Positions 1 to 7,888 are shown, numbered from the stretch's first letter. The stretch is DNA of 34,663 bases from an uncultured Roseovarius sp. (GCA_934501475.1 CAKSUL010000019.1:1-34663); one strand, 5' to 3'. Numbers and translations are program-made. Notes: generated by a model from the letters alone, not told the origin.

Positions 1-228
1 ATTCCCGCCGCCCTCTACAAGGCGATGGGCGGCTTCGCGACGAACGGCGTCAACATGACCAAGCTGGAAAGCTATATGGTGGGCGGATCGTTTTCCGCCA
101 CGCAGTTCTATGCCGATATCGAGGGCCACCCGGATGATCCCAACGTGCGGCTGGCCATGGAAGAGCTGGATTATTTCACCTCCGACATCAAGATCCTGGG
201 CGTCTATCCGCGCGATCCCGGCCGATAG
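1..228 (+). CDS. pheA: Prephenate dehydratase, C-terminal ACT-domain fragment
   Basis: This is the 3' end of a gene that enters from the left edge; the reading frame is open from base 1 and stops with TAG at 226-228. The 75 visible residues match the regulatory ACT domain of prephenate dehydratase: the segment TKLESYMVGG is the phenylalanine-binding ESRP-like region of the family, followed by FYADIEGH and a closing LGVYPR. The enzyme converts prephenate to phenylpyruvate in phenylalanine synthesis, and this domain normally mediates feedback inhibition by phenylalanine. The catalytic domain lies outside the window, so completeness of the gene cannot be judged. Confidence 0.9.
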   Translation: MPAALYKAMGGFATNGVNMTKLESYMVGGSFSATQFYADIEGHPDDPNVRLAMEELDYFTSDIKILGVYPRDPGR

Positions 229-258
229 GGCGCGCCGCAAGACACCGGCGCGCGCGCC

Positions 259-729
259 TCATGCGCTGCGCCGCCGGTAGCGGTCTTCCAGATCGCGGGC
301 ATATGTGGCGATGCGCATCTCGTAGCGTTTGGTCAGGTTGCTCTTGGCCAGTTTCAGCGACTGCACCAGCAGCCGCGCCGACAGGTTCTGCGGCAGCAAC
401 TCGGCCTCGAGCGACAGGCGCGTGCGCCCGCGCGACAGCGCCACGAGTTCCAGCACCAGATCGCCGTTCATCGCCGCCGACCCCGAGGAAAACCGCATCC
501 CGTTGGGCGGATCATACTGGATCAGTTCCAGGCGCGCATTGCGCCGCTTGCCGCGCAGATCGAACGCGGTATCCCAGATCATGCCGGGGCCGGGCACGCT
601 CAGCTGATCGACGCGCTGCACATCCGCGCCGCGCCGCAAGGCCGAGCGTTCCAGCCCGGCAAAATCGGACACCTGCGAAAACACATATTCCAGCGGCGCT
701 TCGATGTCTTCGCGTGTGGAAAATTTCAT
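259..729 (-). CDS. SRPBCC (START-like) domain protein
   Basis: A 156-residue protein with the look of the SRPBCC/START-like fold: it opens MKFSTREDIEAPLEYVFSQV, the usual first strand and helix of these hydrophobic-ligand-binding proteins, and ends in a long C-terminal helix (residues about 120-150). I chose ATG at 729 because AGGGA lies about 7 bases upstream; a TTG at 747 is in frame but its purine run is only 2 bases away. It is convergent with pheA and separated by about 30 bases. No catalytic residues are evident and the ligand is unknown. Paralogues include polyketide cyclase-like and lipid-binding proteins, so the specific function is open. Confidence 0.8.
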   Translation of the reverse strand: MKFSTREDIEAPLEYVFSQVSDFAGLERSALRRGADVQRVDQLSVPGPGMIWDTAFDLRGKRRNARLELIQYDPPNGMRFSSGSAAMNGDLVLELVALSRGRTRLSLEAELLPQNLSARLLVQSLKLAKSNLTKRYEMRIATYARDLEDRYRRRSA

Positions 730-827
730 GGTCTGGTCCCTGTTCAATCCTGTCAGTGAATGGCGCGCAGTGTCACCCTTAAAACGTTTCTAGCCAAACG
801 TGAATCACGAATTTGCTTCCAAATGCC

Positions 828-1796
828 TTATTCGAGGGTATCCGCCAGCCAGTTGCGCAGCAAGAAATGCGCGATTGCCCCCTCACGCGCGGGAGCCAGA
901 AAATCATGCTCCCCGGCAAAGGCGCGCATGATCTCTTCGCGCGTGACCCATATCGCATCCTCGATCTCGACCGGGTCGATGGTGATTTCGGCGCTCATCG
1001 CGCGCCCCATGCAGCCAAACATCAGCGAGGACGGAAACGCCCAGGGCTGACTGGCCAGATAGGTGACCTCACCGACGCGGATGCCGGCCTCCTCGAATAC
1101 TTCGCGCCGCACCGCGGCCTCGATCGTCTCGGCGGGTTCGACGAACCCGGCCAGCAGCGAATACATCCCCTTCGGCCACCCCGGCGAGCGCCCCATGAGA
1201 ACCGAATTTCCATGCAGGATCAGCATGATGACCACCGGATCGGTGCGCGGGAAATGCTGTGTGCCGCAGGCGGGGCAACTGCGCTGCCAGCCATCCTGGG
1301 TCATTTCGCTGGGCGCCCCGCAGCGGGCGCAAAAGCGGTGGCTGTCATGCCAGCCGAGGATTGCCTTGGCGGTGGCCGCCAGTTCCGCGTCGCGCGCGTT
1401 CAGCCCGGTCATGATGCGGCGCAATTCGGCAAAGACGCCCGTGCCCTTGACGGCCGGGTGGCATTGTTCGCTGGCATCCAGAAACTGATCCAGCGCCGCC
1501 TCGTCCAGATCTTCGGGCACCCAGTCGGAAATGTCATGGGCATAGATCAACTGCCCGTCCTCGCGCCCCAGCAGGATCGGCGGGCGCGATACCGCGCGCA
1601 GGATCTCGTGGTCCATCGGCAGCCGCAGCAGCGGGGCCAGCCTGCCCTGATCGACCAGCGGCTTGCCCCGCCACAGCAGGATCGTGCTGGCCTGTGCATT
1701 GGCGATGGCACCGTCGCGCGGCCCGGATTTGCCACGCAGATCCGCCGCCCGGTCCAGCCCAGAGCCGCCAAATGTCACTTTTTCCGCATTTCGCAT
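828..1796 (-). CDS. nudC: NAD+ diphosphatase (NADH pyrophosphatase)
   Basis: Nudix hydrolase of 322 residues that cleaves NAD(H) to NMN(H) and AMP; family members also remove NAD caps from RNA. In order it has an N-terminal domain, a four-cysteine zinc ribbon (CARCG then CPACG, about residues 158-180), and the Nudix box GFVEPAETIEAAVRREVFEE, which keeps the REVFEEAG core. The NudC-specific signature SQPWAFPSSLMFG follows, which separates this enzyme from other Nudix proteins. Start chosen at ATG 1796, where the family similarity begins; the open frame extends upstream to 1871 without a convincing ribosome site. The gene reads away from the CpdB-type gene on its right. Confidence 0.93.
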   Translation of the reverse strand: MRNAEKVTFGGSGLDRAADLRGKSGPRDGAIANAQASTILLWRGKPLVDQGRLAPLLRLPMDHEILRAVSRPPILLGREDGQLIYAHDISDWVPEDLDEAALDQFLDASEQCHPAVKGTGVFAELRRIMTGLNARDAELAATAKAILGWHDSHRFCARCGAPSEMTQDGWQRSCPACGTQHFPRTDPVVIMLILHGNSVLMGRSPGWPKGMYSLLAGFVEPAETIEAAVRREVFEEAGIRVGEVTYLASQPWAFPSSLMFGCMGRAMSAEITIDPVEIEDAIWVTREEIMRAFAGEHDFLAPAREGAIAHFLLRNWLADTLE

Positions 1797-2056
1797 TCCG
1801 CCGCCCCTGCCCCGGTCCCGCTCAGGTCTGATTGTCGCAAAACAGGTGCCACGATCCAGCCGGGCGCGCAAGCGGGGCCTTGGCGCGGCCTGTGGGTGGC
1901 CGATTTGCTACGCGGGCGCAGCTTTTCAACCCTTGATTGTTATTTGTTTATCGACAATTCGTTAGGCGTGCTAATTTCAGTCCGGCAGTTTCCCTGCCTC
2001 CGTCCGCTCAAGGCACCCAAGGATTTTATTTATACCACCATGTTTCAACTTGTTTC

Positions 2057-3979
2057 ATGAATTCGCGCCCGCATCGCCTGCATGATCTGACCACGACCCG
2101 CCCCGTCACCGCAACTTTGCGATTGCTGGGCACGACGGATGTGCATTCCAACCTGCTGGGATATGACTATTTCTCCGGTCAGGGCGATGCGCCCTTCGGC
2201 CTTGCGCGGGTGGCCACGCTGATCCGCGCCGCACGCGCGCAGGCACGCAATGTCATGCTGTTCGACAATGGCGATTCCCTTCAGGGCACGCCCATGGGCG
2301 ACATCACCGCACAGCCCGACAGCGGATGGACCGGGTTGCACCCGACGATCACCGCGATGAATCATGTCGGCTATGACGCCGCCAATCTGGGCAATCACGA
2401 GTTCAACTTCGGGCTGGATTGGCTGCGCCGCGCGCTTGAGGGTGCGCAGTTTCCATTCACCTGCGCCAATATCCGTATCCGCGCGGGCGCCGAGGGCGAC
2501 AGCGATCTGTTGCCGCCGTATCTGGTATTGCCGCGCATGATCACCGGCGACGACGGCGCGCCGTATCTGATCCGTGTCGGCGTTATCGGGGTTGTGCCGC
2601 CGCAGGTGACGACATGGGATCATTCCCAGTTGCAGGGCCGGGTGCGCAGCCGCGACATGATCGACGCCGTGGCCCAGACCCTGCCCCGCCTGCGCGCGGC
2701 GGGCGCGGATATCGTGGTGCTGCTGGCGCATAGCGGCATCGGGCCGGTGCAGGCCACGGCGGGGATGGAGAATGCGGCGCTGCCGCTTGCCGCGCTGCCG
2801 GGCGTCGATGTGATCATGGCCGGGCACAGCCATGCGGTGTTTCCCCATCCCGACATGCCCGCCCTGCCCGGCACCGATCCGGTTGCGGGCACTCTCAGCG
2901 GCAAGCCGGCGGTGCAGGCGGGGTTTCGCGGCTCGCATCTGGGGGTTCTGGACCTTGCGCTGGAACGCGACGCGGGCAAATGGAGCATCACCGCCCATCA
3001 CAGCGAGGCCCGCGCGGTCGCGGCGCCTGCCCCGGCCAAGGCGAGGGCAAGGGCCAAGGCAAGGTCCGTGCGCGAGGACGCCGCCCTGCGCAAGGTTCTG
3101 CACCCGGCGCATGAGGCGACGCTGGATCTGATTGCGCGCCCGGTCGGTCATTCGGATGTGGCGTTGCAGACCTATCTGGCCATGGCCGCCCCATGCGAGG
3201 CGGTGCATCTGATCAACCATGCGCAGCAACGCGCGCTCAGCGATGTTCTGCGCGATGGGCCTGACGCGGATCTGCCGGTGTTGTCGGCCGCCTCGCCGTT
3301 CAAGACCGGCGCGCGCGGTGGGCCTGCGTTCTTTTCGGACGTGCCCGCCGGCCCGCTGACCCTGCGCAATCTGGCCGATCTCTATGTGTTCCCCAATACG
3401 CTCTGCGGGGTGCGCCTGAGCGGTGCCGAGATCCGCGAATGGCTGGAACGCGCCGCCTCCTGCCTGCACCGCATCACCCCCGGCGCAGGCGAGCAGATGC
3501 TGTGCAATCCCGCCCGGCCCGGCCATGATTTCGACACCATCATGGGGCTGAGCTATGTGATCGACCTCAGCCAACCCGCGCGTTACGGCGCGGACGCGAA
3601 GCTGGCGGATGGCGCGGCGCATCGCATCCATGACCTGCGCCATGACGGCGCGCCGCTGAACCCCGCGGATCAATTCATCCTTGCCATCAACAGCTTTCGG
3701 GCTTTTGCGAACGGGCTTTATCCGGTGTTTGACCGCGACAGGTTTGTCCATGTCGGGCGTCGCCCGGTGCGGGATATCCTGATCAAACATATCCGCAGCA
3801 ATGGCGCGGTGCAGGCGGCACCGGGGCCGCATTGGCGATTTGCGCCCGTGGCGCGCGCGACCGCGCTGCTGGATACCGGCCCCGCGGTGCGGCGCAACGA
3901 GGCCGCGCTGCGCGATCTGGGGGCGTGTGATCTGGGCGACACGGCGGAAGGCTTTGCGCGGTTGCGCCTGCCGTTCTGA
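2057..3979 (+). CDS. cpdB: CpdB-type 2',3'-cyclic-nucleotide 2'-phosphodiesterase/3'-nucleotidase
   Basis: A 640-residue calcineurin-like metallophosphoesterase plus C-terminal nucleotidase domain. Metal-binding motifs are all present: TTDVHSN (DxH), FDNGDSLQGT, LGNHEFN (GNHE), AHSGIG and GHSH. The second half carries the substrate-binding 5'-nucleotidase domain, with a YVFPNTLCGVRLSGAEIREW segment typical of the family. Family members scavenge nucleotides, usually in the periplasm. Here the likely start (ATG 2057) gives no obvious signal peptide, and no strong ribosome site is visible there. An in-frame ATG at 1937 adds 40 residues of AT-rich, non-family sequence. An Ala/Lys/Arg-rich linker (APAPAKARARAKARS) joins the two domains. 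Confidence 0.88.
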   Translation: MNSRPHRLHDLTTTRPVTATLRLLGTTDVHSNLLGYDYFSGQGDAPFGLARVATLIRAARAQARNVMLFDNGDSLQGTPMGDITAQPDSGWTGLHPTITAMNHVGYDAANLGNHEFNFGLDWLRRALEGAQFPFTCANIRIRAGAEGDSDLLPPYLVLPRMITGDDGAPYLIRVGVIGVVPPQVTTWDHSQLQGRVRSRDMIDAVAQTLPRLRAAGADIVVLLAHSGIGPVQATAGMENAALPLAALPGVDVIMAGHSHAVFPHPDMPALPGTDPVAGTLSGKPAVQAGFRGSHLGVLDLALERDAGKWSITAHHSEARAVAAPAPAKARARAKARSVREDAALRKVLHPAHEATLDLIARPVGHSDVALQTYLAMAAPCEAVHLINHAQQRALSDVLRDGPDADLPVLSAASPFKTGARGGPAFFSDVPAGPLTLRNLADLYVFPNTLCGVRLSGAEIREWLERAASCLHRITPGAGEQMLCNPARPGHDFDTIMGLSYVIDLSQPARYGADAKLADGAAHRIHDLRHDGAPLNPADQFILAINSFRAFANGLYPVFDRDRFVHVGRRPVRDILIKHIRSNGAVQAAPGPHWRFAPVARATALLDTGPAVRRNEAALRDLGACDLGDTAEGFARLRLPF

Positions 3980-4029
3980 CCTTGGGATCTGCCCCCCTTG
4001 CGAATCCGCGCCGCGCGTCCTAAATAAGC

Positions 4030-4129
4030 GGTGAGAGGTTGGCGCGGGCAGGCGCCTCGCCAACCCGGTCAGATCCGGAAGGAAGCAGCCGTAACGAGCC
4101 CCGCTTGGGTCGTTGTCCAGCCTCTCACC
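4030..4129 (+). ncRNA. ffs: Signal recognition particle RNA, small (4.5S-like) type
   Basis: About 100 bases that fold into one long hairpin: the ends GGTGAGAGG and CCTCTCACC pair perfectly, and the middle holds the near-invariant SRP tip and internal loop sequence GGAAGGAAGCAGCC. The RNA binds Ffh and guides membrane-protein ribosomes to the membrane. It lies about 50 bases after the CpdB-type stop codon. Ends are set by the terminal pairing and may be off by a few bases. Confidence 0.93.
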
Positions 4130-4260
4130 CTACCCCTCCCCTGTTGAAACCACAAAGATCCCCTGCAACGCGGGGGGTGTTCCGTTTCATCGTCACCACC
4201 CCCGCAAACAGATAGAGCCTGACCAAGCCGCAAACCTGCCCCACCAGGCCGGGTCACTTC

Positions 4261-4280
4261 ACCCATTGATTTCAATGGGT
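4261..4280. repeat. Palindrome, 9-base arms with 2-base centre
   Basis: Arms ACCCATTGA and TCAATGGGT pair perfectly around TT. Flanking TTC at 4258-4260 and GAA at 4282-4284 can extend the stem past a single bulged base. It could be an operator or the first hairpin of a transcribed leader. Confidence 0.6.
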
Positions 4281-4318
4281 TGAACGCGCATAGCCGAAAT
4301 TCCTCAACGCCTATCCGG

Positions 4319-4379
4319 AGGTGGGTGCGTCGCAAGCGACGCCATGCGCGACATAAGGTCCGCAAAGGCGACCCCACCT
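4319..4379. other. Branched inverted-repeat element (three-way-junction-like)
   Basis: An outer pair AGGTGG/CCACCT (4319-4324 with 4374-4379) encloses two hairpins. One is GCGTCG-CAAG-CGACGC at 4327-4342. The other is GGTC-C-GC around AAAG with GC-GACC (4357-4373, one bulged C). The arrangement resembles a structured RNA leader for the downstream gene at 4446, but the symmetry means either strand could carry it. No known riboswitch class was recognised. Confidence 0.45.
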
Positions 4380-4445
4380 TGTTTGCGCGCCCCCCGGTCC
4401 CGACATCAGCCATATAGACAACGACAACTTTCTGGAGGTTTTTGA

Positions 4446-5564
4446 ATGCTTTACGTCGATATTCCCACTGCCCGACTGGTTGGGCAACTCAATCAGGTGC
4501 GGTCGGACGCCTGTATTTCGATCTATCTGAAAACGACCCCGCTTACGCAGGATATCGGCGCAAGCCGCACGAACCTTGGCAATCTGGTCAAGACGGCCAT
4601 TGCCCAGCTTGAGGCGGCGGGTCTTGCCAAGCGGCGCATCTGGCCCCTGCAAGAGCATTTCGATCAGTTGCTCGAAGACGATGAGTTCTGGGAACATCAG
4701 GCCAATTCACTTGCCATTCTGGCAACACCCGAACAGATCCGCACCTACCGCCTGGCCAATGATCTGGTTGACATGGTCGAGGTTTCGGACCGGTTCCACC
4801 TCAAGCCGCTGCTACGCGCGATCAGCTTTCCGCATTCGGCCCATGTCCTTGCGGTATCGGAAAACGCGGTCAGGCTGGTCGAGATATCCTCGGATCTGCC
4901 GGCCAGGGAAATCCGCGTGCCGAACATGCCCAAGGATGCCGCCAGTGCGGTGGGCAAGGCGTCGATCAACGACAGTGGAGCCGGGCGGCGCATTGGCGGG
5001 CTTGAGGGGCAAAAGGTGCGTCTGGGTCAGTATATCCGCAAGATCGACGCGGCATTGCGGCCAATTCTCGCAAATTCGAACATGCCGGTCATTCTGGCGT
5101 CGACCTTGCCGGTGGATGCATTGTTCCGCTCGCTGACCTCGATCGATATCCTTCCGCAAACCATCGACACCAGCCCTGACCGCATGAGCGAAGCAGAACT
5201 GGCAACTGCGGCGCGTCCGGTTCTGGACGCCCATTACCAGAGCCAGATCCAAGAGTTTCACGGGCTGTTCGAACAACGTTCGGGCCAGAAACGCACAACC
5301 ACCGATCTGTCTGACACCGCGCGCGCAGCCACATATGGCGGTATCGAAAGCCTGGCTGTCGATTTCGACTCGGTCACCAACGGGTTGGTCGATGAGGAAA
5401 CCGGCGCGGTAACGCTGGACGAGGGCGGCGACGCCGTGAACTACGGCGTTGTCGATGAGATCGCCGGGCGCGCGCTTCGCTCAGGGGCGCGGGTCATGGC
5501 GGTGCGCAGGGCGGATCTGCCCGGCCAAAAGGAACTGGCTGCGATCCTGCGTTACCCGATCTGA
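4446..5564 (+). CDS. baeRF11-like bacterial archaeo-eukaryotic release factor family protein
   Basis: A 372-residue soluble protein that I recognise as a bacterial relative of archaeal/eukaryotic peptide-release factor 1, closest to the group called baeRF family 11. Visible hallmarks are the start region SDACISIYLKTTP, the ILATPEQIRTYRL segment, the long middle motif GLEGQKVRLGQYIRKIDAAL with PVILASTLPVDALF, and the C-terminal VDEIAGRALRSGARVMAVRR, which is the domain-3 (L7Ae-like) ending. The canonical GGQ peptide-release tripeptide is absent, though GGLEGQ sits near that place. A role in ribosome rescue or hibernation has been proposed for the group and is not proven. ATG 4446 has GGAGG about 7 bases upstream. 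It stands alone, downstream of a folded intergenic element. Confidence 0.75.
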   Translation: MLYVDIPTARLVGQLNQVRSDACISIYLKTTPLTQDIGASRTNLGNLVKTAIAQLEAAGLAKRRIWPLQEHFDQLLEDDEFWEHQANSLAILATPEQIRTYRLANDLVDMVEVSDRFHLKPLLRAISFPHSAHVLAVSENAVRLVEISSDLPAREIRVPNMPKDAASAVGKASINDSGAGRRIGGLEGQKVRLGQYIRKIDAALRPILANSNMPVILASTLPVDALFRSLTSIDILPQTIDTSPDRMSEAELATAARPVLDAHYQSQIQEFHGLFEQRSGQKRTTTDLSDTARAATYGGIESLAVDFDSVTNGLVDEETGAVTLDEGGDAVNYGVVDEIAGRALRSGARVMAVRRADLPGQKELAAILRYPI

Positions 5565-5586
5565 GAGGTCTCACGAAACATCTGAC

Positions 5587-5618
5587 CTGCCCCCCGTTCC
5601 AGCGTGAGCGGGGGGCAG
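5587..5618. terminator. Strong GC hairpin at convergent junction
   Basis: Perfect 10-base arms CTGCCCCCCG and CGGGGGGCAG around a 12-base loop, 22 bases after the baeRF-like stop codon. There is no T-run on either side, so it may act as a 3'-end stabiliser or a factor-assisted terminator. Confidence 0.5.
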
Positions 5619-5710
5619 AGCCCCCCACGGCCCCCGCAAGGGCATCCGCCAGCCCATCGACACGCGCGGGGCGGCCCCGAGCCGGGTGGCGGCGATCAGG
5701 CTGCACTCAG

Positions 5711-5776
5711 AGCATGTTGCGTTGAATTGAATTCACCAATCGCCGTAAACGCCTGAATCCTGGCAAACGCAACAGG
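5711..5776. repeat. Spaced inverted repeat, 13-base arms with one mismatch
   Basis: The arm containing TGTTGCGTT (5715-5723) is matched in reverse complement by AACGCAACA (5766-5774). Extending outward gives AGCATGTTGCGTT against AGCCTGTTGCGTT. The loop is about 40 bases, with its own short AATT-rich palindrome. It sits just downstream of the exonuclease gene and looks like a REP-type element or a tiny mobile-element remnant. Confidence 0.45.
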
Positions 5777-5778
5777 CT

Positions 5779-6789
5779 TTAGATCACACCGGCAGCCATC
5801 AGAACCTGATTGAACTCGGTCTCGCCAATGATCCGTATCGGGTGACCCGCCGCGCGCATGTCTTCTGCCTTGCGGTGCTTGCTGCTTTTCTTGTGGCCCG
5901 CCAGAAGGCCGAGATCCCGATCCCCGACAACCAAGTGGGTGGTCCGTCTGGTGACACCCGTATCGACATTCATGCCGGCCAGCGCCGCAAGGTCGGCCGC
6001 ATCCTTGCGCGACATGCCAAGACTGCCGGTGAACACCACGGTTGACCCGGACAATGGGCCGTCGGCGGCACCGATCCGGGTTTGCGGCGGTGGGTATCGC
6101 GCTCTTGTCCTGGGCACGATCAGCTCCTCGAACGACATCGCCAGATGCCTTTCGGCATGAAGCACGACCATCGCGGCGGCGCGCGCATCTTCACCGGCGT
6201 CGTGATGATGGAACTGCAGGTCCAGGCTGCGCTTGAGATTCGCAAGCCCGTGCCCGCCATTGCCCTTCAACTCGGGCCATGCGCGCCGCGCGATCGTGAC
6301 GCTGTCGCTCCAGCGCAGGTCAGGGGTGGCGATGCCGCAGAAATCGCAGGCCGAGGCGACCGCCCTCTTGTCGAAACTGCTGTGCTGGACAAGGCGGTGC
6401 CGGGTCAGCAGGGGCAGCAACGCATCCCAGACATCCGGGAAACGGGGGGCATCGGCTACGCGTTCAGGACCGATGCCGTGAAGCTGGATGTTGAACCGAT
6501 CAAACCGCGTGCCGGGATTGACCAATACCGAATAGGTCTGGATCTCGTTGTCGGGCTGAACGCAGGCCAATCCGATCTGGCAGATGCTGGCGGCATCGCG
6601 GCAGGCGGTTTCCACATCCAATGCGATGAAGCGGAAATCACCGTCAGGCACCCGCTCGGCATGGGAAAAATCCGGCCGGGGGGGCGTTTCGCCAACATGA
6701 GGCGCCCGCGTTTCGGGGTCGGCATCACGCGGCTGGTCTTGCGCGGGCGGCTTTTCCGGGCGGCCAGAGAGCCAATCAAAACGGGCCAT
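5779..6789 (-). CDS. DEDDh exonuclease fused to a BRCT domain
   Basis: A 336-residue protein with a proline-rich N-terminal linker (residues 1-50). A DnaQ-like 3'-5' exonuclease domain follows, with FIALDVETA giving the catalytic D58 and E60, LVQHSSFDKRAV for exonuclease motif II, and HHHDAGEDARAAA for motif III with its general-base His and final Asp. A C-terminal BRCT domain (about 245-330) has GSTVVFTGSL and RTTHLVVGD. The family is usually annotated as DNA polymerase III epsilon-like exonuclease; the BRCT half resembles that of NAD+-dependent DNA ligase and suggests recruitment to DNA damage or nicks. ATG 6789 has GGAG about 10 bases upstream; a start at 6819 is in frame but unsupported. 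It is convergent with the gene at 4446. Confidence 0.85.
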   Translation of the reverse strand: MARFDWLSGRPEKPPAQDQPRDADPETRAPHVGETPPRPDFSHAERVPDGDFRFIALDVETACRDAASICQIGLACVQPDNEIQTYSVLVNPGTRFDRFNIQLHGIGPERVADAPRFPDVWDALLPLLTRHRLVQHSSFDKRAVASACDFCGIATPDLRWSDSVTIARRAWPELKGNGGHGLANLKRSLDLQFHHHDAGEDARAAAMVVLHAERHLAMSFEELIVPRTRARYPPPQTRIGAADGPLSGSTVVFTGSLGMSRKDAADLAALAGMNVDTGVTRRTTHLVVGDRDLGLLAGHKKSSKHRKAEDMRAAGHPIRIIGETEFNQVLMAAGVI

Positions 6790-7094
6790 GGGTAAGATAC
6801 TCCGGAAAACAAGGGACATGTCGGGCGGCGTTCGGGTCTTGCAAGGCTACCATATCGCAATCGCGATGGGTGCGCACCGCCTGGCCGCGCTCATATCGCT
6901 GGCGCTGAACGCGCAGGATTTCATGCCTGCCGAGGTCGGACTTCAAGGCGCGTGCCGCCTCAAGGATTTCATCGACGCCCCGCGTTCAGGCAACAATCCG
7001 CCCAGCCTCCGGCCCAATTCGGGAACCTCTTCTTGATCCATGGCGTTGTCCTGCACGCGCCACGGTGTTGCTGAACATATTCAGGAGAAGAGGG
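6790..7094. other. 305-base divergent intergenic region
   Basis: Separates the exonuclease gene (minus) from the small membrane-protein operon (plus). An open frame at 6788-7036 has no family character and I reject it as a gene. The region holds a short ATCGC-rich palindrome near 6853 and the EcfG-type promoter at 7022-7047. Confidence 0.6.
7022..7047 (+). promoter_or_regulatory. EcfG-type general stress response promoter
   Basis: GGAAC at 7022-7026 and CGTT at 7044-7047 are separated by exactly 17 bases. This matches the alphaproteobacterial EcfG consensus (GGAAC, 16-17 bases, CGTT) perfectly. It points toward the small ORF at 7095, with transcription expected to begin around 7054. I cannot see whether the genome encodes EcfG, PhyR and NepR. 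Confidence 0.65.
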
Positions 7095-7169
7095 ATGCAC
7101 GGAATAATCTACCTTGTTGGACTTGTCGTCGTCGTCATGGCGATCCTGTCCTTTCTGGGCCTTGGATAA
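7095..7169 (+). CDS. 24-residue single-pass membrane microprotein
   Basis: A short ORF reading MHGIIYLVGLVVVVMAILSF then LGLG, ended by TAA at 7167-7169. The ribosome site AGGAG (7083-7087) lies 7 bases before the ATG. Almost the whole protein is one hydrophobic helix with no charged residues beyond His2, so an inner-membrane single-pass peptide is expected. It is the first gene after the stress-type promoter and is followed after 35 bases by the 227-residue membrane protein, so the two are probably co-transcribed. No catalytic motif is possible at this size; a regulatory or membrane-stabilising role is inference. Confidence 0.7.
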   Translation: MHGIIYLVGLVVVVMAILSFLGLG

Positions 7170-7204
7170 GGTCCGCACGACGATCAAAATGAAAGGCCGG
7201 ACAA

Positions 7205-7888
7205 ATGACGGAACGAACTGAAACATTGACCCAGGCATCAGCCCCCGTGTTCGCGCATGAGGGAAGCTATGTCGACTGGTCGTCAATCCTTGCCGGCGCG
7301 GTCGTCGCGTCGGGGATTGCCTTTGTGTTCACCACTTTCGGCGCAGCATTGGGCCTGACGCTGGTGTCGCCTTACGATGGCGGCGGATCGGCGATGGCGG
7401 CCCTGATCGCGGTTGGATCATGGATGTTGTGGACCACGATCTCAAGCTTCATGGCCGGCGGCTATATCGCCGGGCGCATGCGGCGGCGTATGGATGGCGC
7501 CAGCGCGGACGAGGTGAGCGTTCGCGATGGTATCCACGGGCTTGCGGTATGGGGTGTTGCGGTCCTGCTCGGGGCGTTCCTGCTGAGTGCGGGCGCGGAC
7601 ACGGTGGTGCAAGCCACGGCCGACACCGCCACCACCGCCGCGACCGTTGCCGCACAAGCCACCGGCGATGTGGCGCAGGCCACAAGCGAGACGATCGCGG
7701 CGGCGGGCGTCAGCGAAGCGCAGGCAAAAGCGGCCGCCGAGACCGCGCGGAAATACTCCGTCATCTCGGCCTTCGTGTTCGCGGCATCGCTGATGATCGC
7801 AGGGGCCGGTGCATATTGGGCCGCCGGCATGGGCGGACAACACCGCGACGAAGGACGGGTCTTTGCCCGCTTCGGCCGCTGGACATAG
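7205..7888 (+). CDS. Multi-pass membrane protein, stress operon
   Basis: A 227-residue protein with about four hydrophobic helices: residues 25-55 (SILAGAVVASGIAFVFTTFGAALG), 65-90, 110-130 (LAVWGVAVLLGAFLLSAGA) and 190-215 (VISAFVFAASLMIAGAGAYWAAGMG). Between helices 3 and 4 lies an Ala/Thr-rich, coiled-coil-like stretch (ATADTATTAATVAAQATGDV and on). I recognise this architecture from unnamed alphaproteobacterial membrane proteins but cannot assign a function. AAAGG lies upstream of ATG 7205. It sits between two tiny membrane ORFs behind a general-stress-type promoter, which suggests an envelope-stress role (inference). Confidence 0.8.
   Translation: MTERTETLTQASAPVFAHEGSYVDWSSILAGAVVASGIAFVFTTFGAALGLTLVSPYDGGGSAMAALIAVGSWMLWTTISSFMAGGYIAGRMRRRMDGASADEVSVRDGIHGLAVWGVAVLLGAFLLSAGADTVVQATADTATTAATVAAQATGDVAQATSETIAAAGVSEAQAKAAAETARKYSVISAFVFAASLMIAGAGAYWAAGMGGQHRDEGRVFARFGRWT

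Larger units (their letters stand above)
4130..4445. other. 316-base non-coding stretch with several inverted repeats
   Basis: No convincing gene. It holds a near-perfect palindrome at 4261-4280 (9-base arms ACCCATTGA/TCAATGGGT) and a branched inverted-repeat structure at 4319-4379, then the GGAGG ribosome site (about 4434-4438) of the release-factor-like gene. A 114-codon frame on the minus strand has no family character. Confidence 0.6.

Noticed and set aside
2045..4063. A 672-codon open frame on the minus strand
   Set aside because: It is antisense to the CpdB-type gene, whose metal motifs are intact; high GC keeps shadow frames open.
6788..7036. 82-codon plus-strand frame in the divergent intergenic region
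   Set aside because: No family character, starts inside the start codon region of the exonuclease gene, and overlaps the promoter.
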